Shown piece after piece: positions 33,543-40,434 of a stretch of 43,731 bases of DNA. Every line of letters starts with the position of its first letter. The stretch's first letter is position 1. The stretch covers positions 1-43,731 of the forward strand of contig JACPAL010000012.1 in assembly GCA_016180855.1 (NCBI GenBank). The letters are read 5' to 3'. The stretch comes from Deltaproteobacteria bacterium. Lineage in GTDB: Bacteria; UBA10199; JACPAL01. The position numbers were made by a program, and so were the translations under genes. The notes under the pieces were generated by a model, which saw only the letters and a program-made list of their open reading frames with translations, ran no database searches and was not told the origin of the DNA.

Positions 33543-34906
33543 TGGAGCCTCCTCAAATATTCCGCAAGATCCTTGAAATCCTGCTCGGCCACCTGACCTT
33601 CAAAGGAAGGCATTGTCGAGGTGAGAGTCTTCGGGTCAAAATAACCGGGCGCCGGAACAACCACAGCACTCGGATTTTTAACCGACTCCAACAGATATTC
33701 AGCGCGATGAATCAACCCCGCGTAACTTAAATCCGGACCGACGTCATTCATCGCCGCTTGGTTGGGGAAATTGTGGCACAGATTGCATCCCATCTCGGCC
33801 GTCAACTGTTTACCATGTTCCGGATCAGCGCCCGGGATCGGACCGATCATGAACGATTGCAGATAATCTTTGTGAACCGATTCCCCCTCCAGTTTTAGAA
33901 ACCGCCAGCGACTTAATCCCTTCATTCCGTTCCGCTCACCGCCGGAGCCGTCCCAAACGGCAAAGGTGATCGGGATCACACCTCCCTTGGAGGAGCTTAG
34001 ATCAACCGCCGTCTCTTGTACCGATCGGGATCGCTTCAGAACAACTGACCAGCGTCCATCTTTCCAGATCCCTTTTCCGTTCAACTGTTTGGAGGAAACC
34101 GATGTAAGGGTTCCAAAACCTTCCGAGACGAGATTCTCGACAGGACTCCTATGTTCATATGCCGACAGGGGATTACCGGCCTCTTCTCCGGTTCGATGAT
34201 TAACAGGATAACCAGCTTCGAGGGGATCGCGGCGGAGGATCGGGCTTCGCCCGTCCGAAGCCGAGGGGTTAGGGGGGATGGGGCCCTCGTCCCGCGAAGC
34301 GGGATGGGGCAGCGATCCCCCCTCCCAGGATGATTTCCAATGCCAGATATTGACCGGATGCCCCGCGCTTCCCATCCCTATATAAGGAATCGGTTTCCCC
34401 ACGCCAAAATCGATCGGAAATCCCAGCGCAACCGCATCTCGAAACCGAGTCACACCCGATTCGAGGGTGTCGCGGGTCGGATCATCCCAAGAGATTAGAA
34501 AGCCAACCTCTTTGCGGCTCACTAGAGAGCGAACAGTGATCTCCATTTTTTTCATCGAGGAAGCTCGGGGAGCGACTGAAACCTGCGACCCAAGCGGGAT
34601 CTGAAAACCCGTCGCCGTCTGCCAGGCCGGGTCAAACGGATCATTCGGAATCTCACCCTCAAACGACTTCGCTGAAATCAGATCTCCCTCTTTTTGAAGT
34701 TTCTCCAGCAGGAGTTGTACCTCCGGATCCACCTTGGTTGGATGACACCCACCCAGCAGTAGTGATAAAAAAAGATTGCTGAGAATGATCCTAGATGCAA
34801 GGCGCCTGACAAAAAAGATCCGAGGCGTACTAGAAAGTACGTTGAGGGTTTTTTGAGGAAGGCAACGAAGCAGATGGGGCATTATCAGCAATCTTTTAAA
34901 CAGCAT
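33539..34906 (-). CDS. nxrC: NxrC-like heme subunit: lipoprotein with EB-dehydrogenase-gamma and cytochrome c domains
   Basis: The protein has 455 residues. An unusually long 53-residue N-terminus leads to a lipobox LLGGC. The middle (about residues 80-330) resembles the heme-b-binding gamma subunit of ethylbenzene dehydrogenase/NxrC. The last ~85 residues form a cytochrome c domain with CNLCHN and later TMPSFEG, whose Met is the likely sixth ligand. The ATG at 34906 has AAGGAG upstream and overlaps nxrB by 11 bp. Two insertions break the gene in frame: a palindromic element in the signal peptide (34770-34897) and a 99-bp repeat at 34222-34320 which adds 33 Pro/Ser/Gly/Arg-rich residues. It takes electrons from NxrB and passes them to periplasmic cytochromes. 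Confidence 0.83.
   Translation of the reverse strand: MLFKRLLIMPHLLRCLPQKTLNVLSSTPRIFFVRRLASRIILSNLFLSLLLGGCHPTKVDPEVQLLLEKLQKEGDLISAKSFEGEIPNDPFDPAWQTATGFQIPLGSQVSVAPRASSMKKMEITVRSLVSRKEVGFLISWDDPTRDTLESGVTRFRDAVALGFPIDFGVGKPIPYIGMGSAGHPVNIWHWKSSWEGGSLPHPASRDEGPIPPNPSASDGRSPILRRDPLEAGYPVNHRTGEEAGNPLSAYEHRSPVENLVSEGFGTLTSVSSKQLNGKGIWKDGRWSVVLKRSRSVQETAVDLSSSKGGVIPITFAVWDGSGGERNGMKGLSRWRFLKLEGESVHKDYLQSFMIGPIPGADPEHGKQLTAEMGCNLCHNFPNQAAMNDVGPDLSYAGLIHRAEYLLESVKNPSAVVVPAPGYFDPKTLTSTMPSFEGQVAEQDFKDLAEYLRRLQ
34222..34320. repeat. 99-bp in-frame repeat inside nxrC
   Basis: The 99 bp (33 codons exactly) are bounded by 9-bp inverted arms GGGGATCGC / GCGATCCCC. Inside are two perfect hairpins, CGGGC-TTC-GCCCG (34241-34253) and TCCCGC-GAA-GCGGGA (34290-34304). 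It is much more GC-rich than the flanking gene and encodes a low-complexity Pro/Ser/Gly/Arg stretch within the heme-binding domain. Confidence 0.72.
34770..34897. repeat. 128-bp palindromic dispersed repeat, copy 3, in nxrC signal peptide
   Basis: The outer arms AAAAGATTGCTGA and TCAGCAATCTTTT match perfectly over 13 bp. The core contains TAGATGCAAGGC, the tip hairpin CGTAC-N6-GTACG and GAAGCAGATGG, as in copies 1 and 2. It begins within the last codons of nxrB and reads in frame through the nxrC N-terminus. Without it, MLFKRLLI would join ILSNLFLSLLLGGC, a normal ~22-residue lipoprotein signal. The element adds about 32 residues. Confidence 0.8.
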
Positions 34907-36095
34907 TGGTTCTCTCCTTGGGCCGTAGATAAGTTGGTTCTTCGACCGTTGTTCGAAAAATCTCTTTTCCGTCCTCTCCAAAGGCGATGACCGTATCGTT
35001 ATAGAGTGTGAACGGCTTGCCATGGACTATCGTCTCAAAGAGCTTCGGCCCCTCTTCAATGTCGTAACGAAAGACGATCTCCTGACTTCGGCGGAACAGT
35101 TGCAACACCGCCAACAGTTCGCGATCGGGCGCGAGATATCGGTCAACCGCCTCGTCGACACCCGGTCCAAACATTTGATGCAGGTAGTTTTTGGGGACCC
35201 AGCGCGGCGGAATGTAATAAATATTCGGTTCAGTGCCGAATTGCGGGTAGAGGGGCAAGGCAATCTTTGCCACCTTGATCAAGTAATACAACGGGTGTTG
35301 CCGATTTTCAGCCCAAGAGCCATCCGGCTGAACATCGACTAGTCCTTGCAGTCGGATCTGCCCGACACAGGCCGACATGCACCGGGTCTCCATCCGTTTT
35401 CCTTTCAGGAGTGGATCCTTCCCCTCAATCCGGGGATAACAGCCGATACATTTTTCGGTCACCCGAGTCTCGGCGTTGAACATCGGTTTCTTGTAGGGGC
35501 AGGCCTCCATGCATTTTCGGTAACCCCGGCACCGTTCCTGATCGACCAAAACGATTCCGTCTTCCGGTCTTTTGTAGATCGCCTTGCGCGGACAGGCGGC
35601 AAGACAGGCGGGATAGGTGCAATGATTGCAGATCCGCTGGAGATAAAAGAACCATGCCTTATGTTCGGGAAGAGAAACCCCCTCCCCTGAAAGGCCTAAC
35701 GAACCACCTGAATTGTATTTTGTGGAGGTATCTTCGTACAGATTGGGGGCCTTCCACTCCCGATCCTCCGGAAGATACCCCAAGACCCGTTCGCCATGAG
35801 GAGCCGCCTCGAAGATTGTCTTTTGTCCTTCCGGATCCGCTTTCGCGAGCATCGCAAGAAGTTTGACGTCCCAATTGCGCGGGTAGCCGCCGTACGGTTT
35901 GGTTTCGACGTTGTTCCACCACATGTACTCTTGCCCCTTGGAAAAGGTCCACGTCGACTTGCAGGCCATCGAGCAGGTTTGGCAAGCGATACAGCGGTTG
36001 ATGTTAAAGACGGCAGCAAATTGCCGCTTGGGATGGGCCTCCTCATACGGGAAATCCATCTCCCGGCCTATCTGCCAGTTGTAGACTTTAGCCAT
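34896..36095 (-). CDS. nxrB: Nitrite oxidoreductase/nitrate reductase beta subunit (NxrB)
   Basis: The protein has 399 residues without a signal peptide. Cluster ligands come in four groups: CIACQTCSMAC; CNHCTYPACLAAC; CRGYRKCMEAC; CIGC with CMSAC. In the third group a Tyr replaces the second Cys (CRGY), which in NarH-type proteins marks a [3Fe-4S] cluster. The N-terminal stretch VYNWQIGREMDFPYEEAHPK and KGQEYMWWNNVETKPYGGYP are highly like NxrB of periplasmic nitrite oxidoreductases as I recall them. It overlaps the small ORF by 8 bp and nxrC by 11 bp. It carries electrons between NxrA and NxrC. Confidence 0.92.
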   Translation of the reverse strand: MAKVYNWQIGREMDFPYEEAHPKRQFAAVFNINRCIACQTCSMACKSTWTFSKGQEYMWWNNVETKPYGGYPRNWDVKLLAMLAKADPEGQKTIFEAAPHGERVLGYLPEDREWKAPNLYEDTSTKYNSGGSLGLSGEGVSLPEHKAWFFYLQRICNHCTYPACLAACPRKAIYKRPEDGIVLVDQERCRGYRKCMEACPYKKPMFNAETRVTEKCIGCYPRIEGKDPLLKGKRMETRCMSACVGQIRLQGLVDVQPDGSWAENRQHPLYYLIKVAKIALPLYPQFGTEPNIYYIPPRWVPKNYLHQMFGPGVDEAVDRYLAPDRELLAVLQLFRRSQEIVFRYDIEEGPKLFETIVHGKPFTLYNDTVIAFGEDGKEIFRTTVEEPTYLRPKERTNAV

Positions 36096-36351
36096 GGCGC
36101 ACCTCGTCGATGATGTTTTTCACAAATGTCTCTCCCTTCTTCTGAAGGATGTCGTATGTCCCCCGATAATAAGGCTCGTGGAAGAGGGCGAGGATCTCGT
36201 CATCCGCCCAGCCGATCATCATGTATTCCTCAATGAAGGTCCGTGCCATTTCACGGTAGAAACTGTTGTCCGCCGGCACGTCGAAAAATGCCTGCACAAT
36301 CTCAAGGGGGTCGTCTGATTCGACCTCAGATTTTTTTGACAAATCCGCCAT
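36088..36351 (-). CDS. Small acidic protein between nxrA and nxrB, unknown function
   Basis: The protein has 87 residues and is acidic, probably helical, with no signal, membrane helix or cysteine. Motifs that stand out are FFDVPADNSFYREMARTFIE and EPYYRGTYDILQKKGE. GGAGG lies 7 bp before the ATG. It overlaps nxrA's 3' end by 26 bp and nxrB's start by 8 bp, so all three are translated as a chain. It may be an assembly factor or a small subunit of the Nxr complex. I do not recognise the family. Confidence 0.72.
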   Translation of the reverse strand: MADLSKKSEVESDDPLEIVQAFFDVPADNSFYREMARTFIEEYMMIGWADDEILALFHEPYYRGTYDILQKKGETFVKNIIDEVRHG

Positions 36352-39300
36352 TCAAATACCTCCGCATTTCAACGTTCTCATCGCCCGGTGTGCGACCGGT
36401 CGTTGCCCCTTCCCATTTTCCATGTCCCCCCAAGCCGCCGTCCTCCGCCTTGACGACCCGGACAAGTGTCTCCTTCGGGACGGTATTGATCATGTGGTTG
36501 TCCGCCTCGCCCCCGAACAAAAACCGCTGTCCGATCTTTGCCTTGTGAAAAAGCGTGTCTGTCTGATGCATCGGCATCGCCCACTCGCGCGTGATGCTCT
36601 GCTGAGAGCCATAGCGAAAATTCGCCTGATAACCGGTCTCCGAGAGGGCACGGCCGTCCGGTCGAGACTCATGCGCCTTGACCGTCTTTTCCGTCGCGAT
36701 CCAGGTTCCATGCTTGATCATCACCACATGGTACGGATAGGCCGGGTTGTATTTCGCGCGAAGCATCAGCCGGGCGACCTTGTAAAACGGATCGTCCGGT
36801 TTCCAACCGATGTACGGTCGGTCAGCCGGGTTCGCATCGACATAGACATAATCGCCGTCGCTGATCCCAAGATCCTTCGCCGCCTGCGGGTTGATGTGAA
36901 TCTGGTGATCCGCCGCATCCGGTTGTCGTTTGTCCTCCCGCAACTGGTCGGCAAAATTACTCGCCCAAACCCGGTTCCAAGTGACGTTCGACCACTGTGA
37001 ATGGACGGTATGCCGGGTCTTCGGAGTCACACAGTAAAAATGAAAACCCTGTTTCCAGAGAGGATTGACAGTCGCCTTCACTTGTTGCCAAGGCAATTTG
37101 ATATTCCGGACATGCCGCGCCTCCGCATCCATCTCATCGGGCGACAATCCGTAATTTTCGGGACGGACCATCGGGTTCGATGAGACAATCGCATTCGGCA
37201 GATATGGCGTCGCCTCCGGCCCTTCACGATGCACAATGAAATTCTCGCCATATTCGATCGCCTCCGGAATATCGCAATAGCTGTTCAGCCGGCCGGTATC
37301 GGTGAAGAAAGGCTTATTTTCGTTCACCTGTTCCCAGAGAGGAATGCGCGGGTAGGTTCGGAACAACATCAACGCAGCACCCGGTTCACCGTATTTACCG
37401 GAGATAATATCGTCAAACTTGTAGCCATGAAGTGTCATTGAGGCATCGAGCAATCTTTGGATATAAACCTCCGTCTTCCCCTCAAGGGCAAATTTCCAGT
37501 AGTCGGCAAATCGATTGTCTTTCAGTATTTCTCCTAGACGTTTTGCAACACCCGCCAGAATTTGGACATCATCACGGGTGTTGACGGGCGGTTTTAAGGA
37601 ACCTTTCCAAATTTGCAGGAACGGATTCGAGCAGGAGGAGGTGACTTCAAAATTTTCGATCTCCGCCCACCAGCTGGCCGGAAACGCGATATCGCAATAT
37701 TCGATCGTGCCGTTCAGTTCGATGTCGGTCACCGCAATCATGTTGCAGGTGGGGAGAACATTTTTGATCACCTGATACGCCCACTTGGAATTGTTGATGT
37801 GATTGACGTTCGTGAACCACATCCCCTTGGTCGGCGTCGGCATATGCGTCTTGCCTGTAAACATCTTGCGACCGAATTTCGGGGTTTCGACAACCAGCGG
37901 ATGATCGCCATGCGCCCAGTAGGAGGCCCCTTCATCAAGGGCATAATTTTTGACGGGCACTTCTTTGCCCGGCGTGCGCGAACTGAGGGCAGGATGAAAC
38001 GGATCTTCAGCGACCCAAACTCCAAGCCCGGCACCAACACTCGGCGCGGCCTGAAAATTGGCCGATTTGTAGTTCCCCGCCCAGGTGAATGAACCGGCCC
38101 CATGCTGGCCGATGTTCCCGGTCAGCATCAGCGGGAGAAAGGTTGCTCGATTTACCTCGGTCGCGTGAAACCAGTGATTGATTCCTTCCCCGATATGAAT
38201 CGCAACCGGTTTGATCGTCGCAAAATCTTTCGCCAATTGTTCGATCAGCCGTTTCGGCGCCTGCGTGATTTCAGCGACGGACTCCAGATCATAATCTTTA
38301 AGGTGGATCTTGTACGCCTCCCAGAGGGTCATCGCCTCCACCGTTTTCCCGTCGACCAGATTGATCTCCCCTTTCCACTCTAGCAGGGGATCAATCTCTT
38401 TTTTCTTTAAATGATTTCCAACATCATCCCGCGTAATCGCCTTGAACTCATTCGAGGAGGCATCCCGCACAACGTAATCTCCAAGTTTCTCGTACTGTTC
38501 TTTCGTTAAGCCCTGTTCCTTGAAACTTGCTCCCTCAGAACTTAAACCCGGCTTGTAACCAGCAAACACCTCAGAGGCGTGCAGGCGTTTTAAATTGTCC
38601 TTTCGAACAAGCAACGGCAGGTCTGTAAATTTTTTTACAAAATCTTCATCGTACCACTTTCGATCGATCAGGATCTTTGAGACTCCTAAAAAGATCGCCG
38701 CATCCGACGCCGGCCGGACCGGAAGCCAATAATCCGATTTGGTCGCAGGCGGGCTGTACTCCGGCGTGATTGTCACGACCTTGGCACCCCGCTCGATCGA
38801 TTCGATAAACCAATGCGACTCCGGCATCTTGTTCTCGACCAAATTTTTCCCGCACTGGATGTGGAGCTTGGTAAACCGGAGATCGTTAAAATCGCAGTCT
38901 GTTGTCTGCAAGCCATGAACGAACGGGTAGCCAGGCGCCTGATCGCCATGCTCCGTGTAGTTATCCCAGCTTCTGCCGCCAACTGCCTTTTCTTCACCGA
39001 CCCCGCGCACATGGCTGTCGAGGAGCGCCATCATGTTGGAGAATCGAAACATCCCGAATTTGCCGATCACCCCCAAGAGCCCCATGCCGCCGCGGAATTT
39101 GAGGGTTCGAATCCCCGCCCCCTCCGTCCGCTCGATCATCTCCGGGACATACCCCTCTTCTTGAAGCCGTCTCTTCCCCTCCTCACCGTTGTACATTTTG
39201 GCGATTGCCATCATCGCCTGCGCCGCCAGGTCAAACGCCTCATTCCAGTCAATCACCTGAAGTTCATCAGAACCGCGGCTGTCGAATTTGTACTTCTTCT

Positions 39301-39766
39301 TCAGCTCCGGGGTCAGATACGGAAAACTGTCTTTCGCCCATTCCCTCCAACCTTTTCTTACAACGGGGTTTTTAAGACGGTTCGGGCCGTACATCCGTTG
39401 CGCAAGCGTGTACCCTTTCGGACACATCCGAGGATTCCAGTTGCAGGACGCCTTGTTGCCGTACAGATCGCCGTATCGCTGAACATCGTAATTCTGTTCC
39501 GTTCGTATTAAGACTCCGTTCCGGACAAATGCGCGCACCCGGCAGGCATGGGTGTCGTTGGGAGAGCAGACAAAGGTAAAGCTCGAATCGTACTTGTATT
39601 GGTTCCGATAAACCTTCTCCCATCCGCGCTCCGGATAAAATTCAAGGGGATTATCAACACCGACAATCGGCTTTAAAAAAGAGTACGCCTGAGACGAAAG
39701 AAAGAGAGTGGCGGCTCCGCCGATTCCGACTTTTTTAAGAAACGCGCGTCGTGTGATCGGATCCAT
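36326..39766 (-). CDS. nxrA: Nitrite oxidoreductase/nitrate reductase alpha subunit (NxrA), Tat-exported
   Basis: The protein has 1146 residues of the type II DMSO-reductase family. A Tat signal (TRRAFLKK, residues 5-12) shows periplasmic location. The N-terminal cluster site reads C67-x3-D71-x3-C75 ... C115, with Asp where NarG has its second ligand, a Cys. D268 in SWDNY aligns with the NarG Asp that binds Mo. The length and the whole sequence, e.g. SSFTFVCSPNDTHACRVRAF and the HGLQTTDCDFNDLRF region, are closest to NxrA of Nitrospira-type periplasmic enzymes. It oxidises nitrite to nitrate, or the reverse. Its gene is the first of the operon and is divergent from the Rrf2 regulator. Confidence 0.92.
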   Translation of the reverse strand: MDPITRRAFLKKVGIGGAATLFLSSQAYSFLKPIVGVDNPLEFYPERGWEKVYRNQYKYDSSFTFVCSPNDTHACRVRAFVRNGVLIRTEQNYDVQRYGDLYGNKASCNWNPRMCPKGYTLAQRMYGPNRLKNPVVRKGWREWAKDSFPYLTPELKKKYKFDSRGSDELQVIDWNEAFDLAAQAMMAIAKMYNGEEGKRRLQEEGYVPEMIERTEGAGIRTLKFRGGMGLLGVIGKFGMFRFSNMMALLDSHVRGVGEEKAVGGRSWDNYTEHGDQAPGYPFVHGLQTTDCDFNDLRFTKLHIQCGKNLVENKMPESHWFIESIERGAKVVTITPEYSPPATKSDYWLPVRPASDAAIFLGVSKILIDRKWYDEDFVKKFTDLPLLVRKDNLKRLHASEVFAGYKPGLSSEGASFKEQGLTKEQYEKLGDYVVRDASSNEFKAITRDDVGNHLKKKEIDPLLEWKGEINLVDGKTVEAMTLWEAYKIHLKDYDLESVAEITQAPKRLIEQLAKDFATIKPVAIHIGEGINHWFHATEVNRATFLPLMLTGNIGQHGAGSFTWAGNYKSANFQAAPSVGAGLGVWVAEDPFHPALSSRTPGKEVPVKNYALDEGASYWAHGDHPLVVETPKFGRKMFTGKTHMPTPTKGMWFTNVNHINNSKWAYQVIKNVLPTCNMIAVTDIELNGTIEYCDIAFPASWWAEIENFEVTSSCSNPFLQIWKGSLKPPVNTRDDVQILAGVAKRLGEILKDNRFADYWKFALEGKTEVYIQRLLDASMTLHGYKFDDIISGKYGEPGAALMLFRTYPRIPLWEQVNENKPFFTDTGRLNSYCDIPEAIEYGENFIVHREGPEATPYLPNAIVSSNPMVRPENYGLSPDEMDAEARHVRNIKLPWQQVKATVNPLWKQGFHFYCVTPKTRHTVHSQWSNVTWNRVWASNFADQLREDKRQPDAADHQIHINPQAAKDLGISDGDYVYVDANPADRPYIGWKPDDPFYKVARLMLRAKYNPAYPYHVVMIKHGTWIATEKTVKAHESRPDGRALSETGYQANFRYGSQQSITREWAMPMHQTDTLFHKAKIGQRFLFGGEADNHMINTVPKETLVRVVKAEDGGLGGHGKWEGATTGRTPGDENVEMRRYLNGGFVKKI

Positions 39767-39797
39767 GGGGGCTCCTTTGTTTCCTGGGTCAAGATTT

Positions 39798-39832
39798 TCA
39801 TAATAGACATTTTTTATTTTTGTCTATTATGA
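39798..39832. promoter_or_regulatory. Perfect 12-bp inverted repeat upstream of nxrA
   Basis: TCATAATAGACA (39798-39809) and TGTCTATTATGA (39821-39832) are exact reverse complements around an 11-bp T-rich spacer. It is 32-66 bp before the nxrA ATG. Its TAATAGAC core recurs in the module just to the right and upstream of the porin. It could be an operator for the neighbouring Rrf2 protein, or, if transcribed, a leader hairpin. Confidence 0.6.
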
Positions 39833-39848
39833 GATCCTGGTCATGTTA

Positions 39849-39931
39849 TTAATGGACCTTGCCATCTATTATTAGGAAAGAGGCGTTGAGATTAATGACC
39901 GAGATCAATGGCCGACATGATTCTCATCAGG
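39849..39931. promoter_or_regulatory. Composite regulatory module upstream of nxrA (copy A)
   Basis: Three blocks are shared in order with 41748-41829: TTAATGGACCTTGCCATC followed by TATTATTAG at 39849-39875; an FNR/CRP-like ATGACCGAGATCAA at 39895-39908; and ACATGATTCTCATCAG at 39915-39930. On the minus strand a -10-like TAATAG (39871-39866) is about 30 bp from the palindrome centre, as in class II FNR-type promoters directed at nxrA. Location between divergent nxrA and rrf2 allows action on both. Confidence 0.6.
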
Positions 39932-40014
39932 TGCCGGTTTTGTGATGAAGCTCCCCGCCGCAAGACAGCAGGGTTTTCTGGCGGAGGGGATAAGGGAGGA
40001 AAGGAGAAGGGAAT

Positions 40015-40431
40015 ATGATCCAAATTTCGCAAACGGCCGTTTACGCCCTGCAGGTCATCATAGAACTCTCCCGCCTTCGTTCCGATCATGCCGTTCGCGC
40101 TAAAGACATTCGCGGGAAAACAGGGGTCCCACTCCCCTTTCTCTCCAAGATCCTGCGACGGCTCGTCGAAAAAAAACTGCTCCTGGCCCAAAAAGGGCCT
40201 CATGGCGGATTTCTCATGGCGCTCCCCCCTGAAAAGATACATTTGAGCGACATCTTCCACGCCGCCGGCTACAACATAGAGAAGGAACGCTGCCTCCTTG
40301 GCCTGAAAAAGTGCGGCTCCGCCAACCCCTGTGCCATCCATCACTCCTGGAGTTTTGTGAAAGAGACCTTTATCTCCTGGGCCGAGAACGTGACCGTTGC
40401 TGATGTTATTGGCCTTCGCAAAAATAAATGA
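40015..40431 (+). CDS. Rrf2-family transcriptional regulator with Fe-S cysteines
   Basis: The protein has 138 residues. The N-terminal winged helix (SQTAVYALQVIIELSR ... PFLSKILRRLVEKKLLLAQKGPHGG) is typical of Rrf2. Three cysteines (C93, C100, C106) are arranged as C-x6-C-x5-C, near the spacing in IscR/NsrR, so it should hold an Fe-S cluster and sense NO, O2, redox state or cluster supply. AAGGAGAAGGGA lies before the ATG. It is divergent from nxrA with a 248-bp shared control region, which makes nxrA the obvious target. Confidence 0.9.
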   Translation: MIQISQTAVYALQVIIELSRLRSDHAVRAKDIRGKTGVPLPFLSKILRRLVEKKLLLAQKGPHGGFLMALPPEKIHLSDIFHAAGYNIEKERCLLGLKKCGSANPCAIHHSWSFVKETFISWAENVTVADVIGLRKNK

Positions 40432-40434
40432 GTT

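Noticed and set aside
36266-37000. Long open frame on the + strand inside nxrA
   Set aside because: It is antisense to strongly conserved NxrA sequence, with Arg- and Pro-rich composition typical of a shadow frame.
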